Assembly (NCBI GenBank): GCA_023248915.1
Contig: JAHFDQ010000341.1
Coordinates: 1-6,900 of the forward strand
DNA length: 6,900 nucleotides
Origin: Archangiaceae bacterium
GTDB lineage: Bacteria; Myxococcota; Myxococcia; Myxococcales; Myxococcaceae
Reading direction: 5' to 3'
The notes under the pieces are model-generated. The model did no database searches. It was not told the DNA's origin and saw only the letters and a program-made list of their open reading frames with translations. This document shows, one piece after another, positions 1 to 5,000 of this stretch (within the stretch, counting starts at the first letter, position 1; the number at the start of each line of letters is the position of its first letter). A program made the translations under genes and the position numbers.

Positions 1-1225
1 CCAGGGCCGGGTCCATTTGCAGCGACTGGGTGTAGTTCCCGGACGGAGGATCGTACGGGGTGGGAAATCCCCACGAGCTCAAGTTGCGACCGTCCCAGGC
101 GCCCAACCCGCTGAAGGCGAAACCGTAGCCGGCGGCGCCCACCGCGAACGAATCGGAGACGAAGGTGCTGGCGAACCCGTCGCCGGCGTTCGACGGTTCG
201 AGGTCCGTGACCAGACCGTCTCGGGTGCCGAGGAAGGTGCAATGGTCGACCGAGGTCCCGATGTTGGACCTCAGGAAGACGGGCCGGTCACTCGCGTCGA
301 CGGCAGCGAAGTCCCGAATGAGGGTGCCAAGCGGTAGGGCCCTCTGGGAAGAGCCGCGCGAGGAGTAAAAGTGGGCCGCTTGCCACTCGCCGAGAGAGAT
401 GCTGCCCAACAGGCGCGCCCCCTGTTGCCACGGGCCGGACGAGCCGATGAACCCCGTCTGCTGGCCTTCGGAAATGCAATTCTCGACCGTGTGCCCGGAC
501 GACTCGGCCTCCATCATGACGGCCACGTCACCCCGGGTCACATCGACGGTAGCGAAGCCCCCGTCCAGGTCCGGCCTGTCCCGCGAGTTGAAGAAGCAGC
601 GACGGACTGAGCACTCGTGCGAGCGATAGAGAACCAGCCCCACGTTGTGGAAGTCGAGGAACTCGCATTCCTCGAGCTCGACCTGACTGCTCGAGTCGAC
701 GACGAACAACGCCGAATTTCGATACCGGTTGTCCCGACTCACCAGCAGCCTGGAGAACCCCAGGTGATCACTCTCGCTCGCCACCGCCACTGTGTCGCTG
801 CCCCCGCTGGTGTCGCCTCCCGTGAGGCGCAGCCGCTGGAAGCTCCAGTACGAGCAGCGGTGGACCTCCAGCCCCACCGCCAGGCCACCGGGGTTCAGCC
901 ACGCCTGGCGTTCGTTGGCGGCGCGCACGGTGATGGGCGCGAAGGGCAGGCCCTGGCTCGCTCCGGCGCTGCAGTCGGCTTTGAGGAGCCCGGTGGTCCC
1001 CGAGGTGTAGGGCCCGTCGAGCAGGGTCAGCACGTCCCCCGGGCGCAGGCGCGGTACCGCGTAGGCGAAGGTGAGCCAGGGCCCGGCCTGGGTGCCGGTG
1101 TTCGTGTCGGCACCGCCCGGCGCGACGAAGTACTCTGCCGCGAGCGCGGCTCCCGAGGGCAGCGACGCGATGGACAGGGCCCCGAGGAACACCCAACGGT
1201 AAGATCGGGCCCCCTGAGAACTCAT
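1..1225 (-). CDS. Secreted right-handed parallel beta-helix protein, pectate-lyase-like (3' end beyond left edge)
   Basis: The frame is open from ATG at 1225 to the left edge, giving 408 residues without a stop; the C-terminus is missing. Residues 1-29 form a signal peptide: a short basic start, a hydrophobic core (WVFLGALSIA) and an Ala-Leu-Ala cleavage site before AEYFVAPGG. The mature start, 'EYFVAPGGADTNTGTQAGPW' followed by 'RPGDVLTLLDGPY', is the usual opening of DUF1565 / pectate-lyase-like beta-helix proteins. The body shows coil-like repeats with regularly placed Cys, Asn and aliphatic residues, for example VELEECEFLDF (182-192) and CSVRRCFFNS (205-214). Such folds bind or cleave acidic polysaccharides, but no catalytic Lys/Arg/Asp set can be assigned here, so enzyme activity is unproven. 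A weak AAGG (minus strand of 1236-1239) lies 10 nt before the ATG. The gene lies 77 nt downstream of the AgmC-like gene on the same strand and may share its transcript. The fold is fairly sure; the substrate is unknown. Confidence 0.85.
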   Translation of the reverse strand, partial: MSSQGARSYRWVFLGALSIASLPSGAALAAEYFVAPGGADTNTGTQAGPWLTFAYAVPRLRPGDVLTLLDGPYTSGTTGLLKADCSAGASQGLPFAPITVRAANERQAWLNPGGLAVGLEVHRCSYWSFQRLRLTGGDTSGGSDTVAVASESDHLGFSRLLVSRDNRYRNSALFVVDSSSQVELEECEFLDFHNVGLVLYRSHECSVRRCFFNSRDRPDLDGGFATVDVTRGDVAVMMEAESSGHTVENCISEGQQTGFIGSSGPWQQGARLLGSISLGEWQAAHFYSSRGSSQRALPLGTLIRDFAAVDASDRPVFLRSNIGTSVDHCTFLGTRDGLVTDLEPSNAGDGFASTFVSDSFAVGAAGYGFAFSGLGAWDGRNLSSWGFPTPYDPPSGNYTQSLQMDPAL

Positions 1226-1302
1226 CGCGGCGCAACCTTACACGGGCTTAGTAAGAACTGTAGAACGTCGAAGCCCCTGGGCGCCCCGTCCAGCGTGCCG
1301 AG
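1226..1302. other. 77-nt spacer between the two minus-strand genes
   Basis: The spacer is too short to show a clear promoter or terminator. It holds the weak AAGG (complement of 1236-1239) for the beta-helix gene. It also has a 5-bp inverted repeat CTTAC/GTAAG (1237-1241 and 1251-1255, 9-nt loop) and a GGGCGCCC palindrome near 1280. None is followed by a T-run on the minus strand. The spacing fits co-transcription of the two minus-strand genes. Confidence 0.4.
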
Positions 1303-1383
1303 TCACCGTCCGCGGCGCTGCAACAGGCGGCCGCTCAGCGCCAGCGCCAGCAATGCGGCATACCCAGCCCGCGAGCAGCCGCA
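1303..1383 (-). other. MYXO-CTERM-like C-terminal anchor segment of the AgmC-like gene
   Basis: In the frame that stops at 1303 the last 26 residues begin Cys-Gly-Cys-Ser. They continue with a hydrophobic stretch (AGYAALLALALSG) and finish with a basic cluster (RLLQRRGR). This three-part layout of a Cys motif, a short transmembrane helix and terminal arginines is that of the MYXO-CTERM surface-sorting signal of myxobacteria. Its presence out of frame with the signal-peptide half is the main evidence that both halves once belonged to one exported protein. A chance run of hydrophobic residues remains possible because the GC-rich shadow frames are also Ala/Leu-rich. Confidence 0.6.
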
Positions 1384-1955
1384 GGGGGCGGCGCGATAGT
1401 CGAAGCCGTGGAGTTGAGGAGCCGGGTCCCAGGTGTAGCCGCCGTCGAGCGCTTCGAGGACGCCGGCGAAGTTGAGGCCCGCGTCCGGAGCTGGGGTTGC
1501 GCCATAGGTTCCGAAGTTCGCGAGGTCCACTCGGGCACGGCGATCACCTGGGTGAACTTGGCCGGGAAGGAAAGCTCGAGGGGCGCGGTCAGGACCAGCG
1601 TGCCCGGCAAAACGGCATCGAGCCGCGCAAGCTCCCACTGACCCGGGCCGGGACCGGTGAGGTCGATCGGTTCCGGCGCACCGGAATCGGGAGCGGGTAG
1701 CCCCGCGGTCTGCAGCACCATCACCAGCATTCCTCCCGAGAAGCCGGTGATGGACGAGACGGCGAGGCGGGCGCTTCCCGCTGCGGCGTCCGCGGTCAGC
1801 ACGGCGTAGCTGTTGATGACTTGCACGCCGGCATCGACGGTGAGAGGGCCCGCGTTCCCGCTGCCGACCCCGAAAGTGTCGCTGGCCGCGCGCGCCGGCG
1901 CCGCGAGCAGAAGGAGGGCCGACACCAGTGTCTTGAGACTGCCGCTGAAGCGCAC
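1303..1955 (-). pseudogene. AgmC-like exported protein with a frame break and a MYXO-CTERM-like C-terminus
   Basis: The N-terminal frame starts at GTG 1955, the only usable start because an in-frame TAG lies at 1965-1967. Residues 1-23 are a signal peptide (LVSALLLLAAP, then ARA). The next 120 residues (SDTFGVGSGNAGPLTV, QVINSYAVLTADAAAGSARL, GGMLVMVLQTAGLPAPDSG, GQWELARLDAV, FTQVIAVPEW) match, from memory, the N-terminal module of the myxobacterial gliding-motility protein AgmC. After Trp143 (1527-1529) this frame loses G/C preference at third positions, becomes a Ser/Thr/Arg-rich string and stops at 1335. The frame one base back (a -1 shift) carries coding-like codons, 'LANFGTYGATPAPDAG', and a MYXO-CTERM-like end, stopping at 1303. 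The product would be about 215 residues if rejoined, far shorter than AgmC-type proteins, which are usually many hundreds of residues. It could be a decayed or internally deleted gene, a sequencing error in a real short gene, or, least likely, programmed frameshifting; no classic slippery heptamer was seen. Confidence 0.68.
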
Positions 1956-2074
1956 GGCCCCAAGCTAGATGAGCCCTCGCGCCCTGCACAACCGCGGAGA
2001 GGTGACGCGGTTCTTCGACTTGGGAATCCGGACGCCGGCGAATTACGCTGCCCTCCTTGCCGAAGGAGGGGCGC
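1956..2074. promoter_or_regulatory. Divergent intergenic region (119 nt)
   Basis: This is the only space available for promoters of the minus-strand pair and of the giant plus-strand gene. No consensus sigma-70 promoter stands out. Weak candidates are TTGGGA (2020-2025) with AATTAC or TACGCT (2041-2049) for the plus strand. On the minus strand, TTGTGC (complement of 1986-1991) lies 16 nt from TCTAGC (complement of 1964-1969), which would give a nearly leaderless AgmC-like transcript. An in-frame TGA at 2003-2005 bounds the giant ORF upstream. The right end is occupied by the hairpin at 2051-2070. Confidence 0.4.
2051..2070 (+). promoter_or_regulatory. Shine-Dalgarno of the giant gene enclosed in a perfect 8-bp hairpin
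   Basis: CCCTCCTT (2051-2058), loop GCCG (2059-2062) and AAGGAGGG (2063-2070) form an uninterrupted 8-bp stem. The 3' arm contains the complete consensus ribosome-binding site AAGGAGG (2063-2069), 5 nt before ATG 2075, which also fixes that start. The 5' arm contains CCTCCTT, the same sequence as the anti-Shine-Dalgarno end of 16S rRNA. After a 2-nt mismatch, GC at 2047-2048 could pair with GC at 2073-2074, taking the stem up to the start codon. No T-run follows, so it is not an intrinsic terminator. Seen: the pairing. Inferred: translation is held off until the stem opens (temperature, an RNA or protein ligand, or upstream ribosome activity). Confidence 0.65.
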
Positions 2075-5000
2075 ATGTCGTCTGGGTTTCGAGGGGCGGT
2101 TCTTGGGGGGCTCCTATTCGCGGTCTCGTGCGGCAGGACAGGCGAGCACGGCTCGCCACCGGCGGCCGCGCGGTCCGGAAGCGCAACGACGCGCCCCGCG
2201 ATCTCGGCGCCGATCGACGTGGGCACCGTCATTCAGCACGTCCGCTTCGCATTTCGGGCCGACGGGGACACCTTCTTTGGCGGACGCGGCGCCTATGCCT
2301 CGAAGGTCATAGGCGACACCCTGAGCGTCACGCCGGTTCAGGCCCGGGGTAGTGGCGCGGCGTCGCCGCTCACCCTTCGCACCGTGTCGATCGGTCGCGG
2401 AGCCTCTCGCGCCAATTCGGCGGACGTCCGGGCACTTCCGCTAGACGATGGGTCGCTCACTGTCGCTCGCGGCGAGGCGTCGGAGCAGATCAAGAACACT
2501 CCGCGGGGGGTCGAGGTGAGCTGGACCTTCGCACATGAGCCGAAGGGAAGCGGCGACGTCACCGTGCGAGTTCGCGTCTCGGGCGAAGCGTTCAAGAGCA
2601 GCACCAGCGGTGGGCTTCACTTCGTCGATTCGGCGGCGCGAATCGGCGTCCGCTACGGGCACGCCACCTGGGTCGACGCGCGCGGCACGCGGACGGAGGT
2701 GGCGGCCGAGTACGCCCGAGAGGCGAGGGAGATTCGCCTCACCGTCCCGGCGGCGGTGGTCGCGGCGAGCGCCTACCCTGCCGTGCTCGACCCGACGATC
2801 GGCCCGGAAACCTTTCCGGACGGGCTGGTGACCATCTCTGACCCGGACGCCGCGTCGCTCCCCTCTGTCGCGTCGAATGGTTCGAGCTACCTCGTCGCGT
2901 GGCTGGACAGTGCGTCCGGGTCGGTCCACTCGACGCTCCTGGACTTGACCGGGGCATTGCTCAGCGTTGGAGACGCACTCAAGGAGGGGATGGCGCAGAA
3001 TCCAAATGGCGGCACCGCGGTCGCTTCCGACGGCGCCGACTATCTCGTCGCCTGGTCGGAAGCGGTGGCGACCGGCGTCCAGGCGCGGCGTGTGAGCAGC
3101 ACCGGCACGCCGCTCGGGGGCGGGGACTTCTCGATAGTTGCGTCGGGCGCCTTCCACCCGAAGATCGCCTTCGACGGCACGAATTTCCTCGTGGTTTGGG
3201 AAGACGCGCGGGGCGGCGCCAGCCACGACGTCTACGGCCAGTTCGTCGACAAGACGGGGGCCCTGGTCGGCTCGAACTTCCTCGTCTCGATTTCCTTGGC
3301 CGGGCCTCCCCCCGTGCGACTCGCGGGGGCGGTGCTGGGCAGCCCGAGCGTCGCGTTCGACGGGGTCAACTACCTCGTCGTCTGGCAATTGACCTCTGGG
3401 AACATCTACGGGCAGTTGGTCGCGCCGACCGGGGCCTACGTGGGAACCAGCAGCCCGGTCGTGACGAGCCCCCCGAGCTGCAGCGGACCGTCGGTCGCCT
3501 ACAACGCCACCGACGCCGAGTACCTCGTCGCGTGCCAGGCGGGGGTGATTTACGCGCAACGGGTGACGACGGGGGGAGCACCCAACGGGGCCTCCGTCCA
3601 GGTCTCCTCCACCAACGCCACCAGCGCGCCGGCGGTCACCTCGAATGGAACGGGGAGTCTGGTGGTGTGGCAGTCCAATGCCGTCAAGAGACCGATTCAG
3701 GGTGCGCGATTTCTCGGGGGAGCCCTCCTCGACCCGGGTGGCTTCGAGATCTCTCCCAAAGGGGGAACCACGCCGGGGGCGGTCTCGGTCGCGAGCAGTG
3801 GGAGCGGCTACTTCAGCGCGTGGGGGGACTACTACTCGGCGAGCTACTCACAGATTCGCGGCGCCCGCGTGACGAGCGCCAAGGTCGTGCAGGACGTCCC
3901 GAGCCTGCTCGTCTCGGCGACGTTCGGACTCCCTTCGCGCTATTACACCGCGATTGCCTTCGACGGCACGAACTACCTCTTGGTTTGGACCGACGACCGT
4001 CCAGGCGGGAACGCGCAGGACATCTACGCCGCGCGGGTGACCCCGGGGGGCACGGTCCTCGAGCCCGCGGGGCTGCCCGTCGCAACGGCGCTGGGTCAGG
4101 ACATCCGGCCCGCGGTGGCCTTCAACGGCACGAACTACCTGGTGGCGTGGTACTTCTTTCAGAACCCGGGAAGCGTCGTTCACGCGCGGCTCGTGAGCAC
4201 GAGCGGAAACGTCGTCGGAACCGAGCTGAGCCTCGGCGCCGGGGCCGATCCGGCCGTCGCGTCCGACGGCAAGGACTTCGTCGTGGTGGCCTTCGACCAA
4301 TTCGCCGGGACCCGCGTCTGGCGCGTCTCGGCGGCAGGTGCCGCTGACGCGACGCCCACGTTGTTGAGCCCGACCGCGGGCTGGGGCCCCGCCATCGACT
4401 ACGACACCCGTGGCTTCTACGTCATCGTCTACGGAGTCAACTACGGCCAGCCGACCCAGGGGGTTCGCGCGACGCGGTTTGACGCGACCTTAGGAACCGT
4501 GGACGGCGTCCCCATCGACCTGGGGCCGGCCTATCAGAATCGCCTCAGCATCGCGTTCGACGGTACGAACCACCTCGTCGTGTGGGAAGGGTCCAGCTCG
4601 CCAAACTCCGAAGTGCGCGGGCGCCTCGTCCATTCGACGGTGTTGGGCCTGCAGATGCTCGGGGCCCTCCCCTACACGGTCCTCGCAAACTTCCCCGGCT
4701 ATCCATACGACGGGCCGACCGTCGCGTTCGACGGCTCGGCCTACTTCATCGCGTGGGGCAACGGGAACGATCTGGTGCAGACGACCCGGACGTCCACCGC
4801 CCTGACGCTCGACCAGCTCACGATTCTCGACGCGACCCCGTACGACATCGCGAGCTACAGCGTCGAACCAGGCTTCGCGACCGACGGAAAGGGGGGCGTT
4901 GCCTTGACCTACTCGAACTTCGGCGGATTGACCAACATCGCGGCGGTCCGAATCATCGCGGATGACCTCGTGGGCGGAACCTGTTCGGACCCGTCGGACT

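Noticed and set aside
1237..1255. CTTAC/GTAAG inverted repeat as a terminator or operator
   Set aside because: Only 5 bp with a 9-nt loop and no T-run; this is easily expected by chance.
617..1399. 260-codon plus-strand open frame
   Set aside because: It is antisense to the start of the beta-helix gene and to the AgmC-like C-terminus, with shadow-type composition and no ribosome-binding site.
2051..2070. Hairpin as an intrinsic terminator
   Set aside because: No T-run follows on either strand, and its position directly over the Shine-Dalgarno is better explained as a translational element.
1384..2232. Extending the AgmC-like C-terminal frame upstream to a start at 2232
   Set aside because: That frame upstream of about 1527 is Arg/Pro-rich nonsense, crosses the intergenic region and overlaps the giant gene start. 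Only its last ~70 codons look coding.
2441..3559. 372-codon minus-strand open frame
   Set aside because: Antisense shadow of the N-terminal and blade coding region. Its repeated 'DEVxGAVxxD' strings are the reverse reading of the blade motif, not a real repeat protein.
2899..4347. 482-codon plus-strand open frame
   Set aside because: It lies wholly inside the giant gene in another frame, is a Gly/Arg-rich string typical of GC-rich shadow frames, and has none of the repeat or domain structure seen in the 2075 frame.
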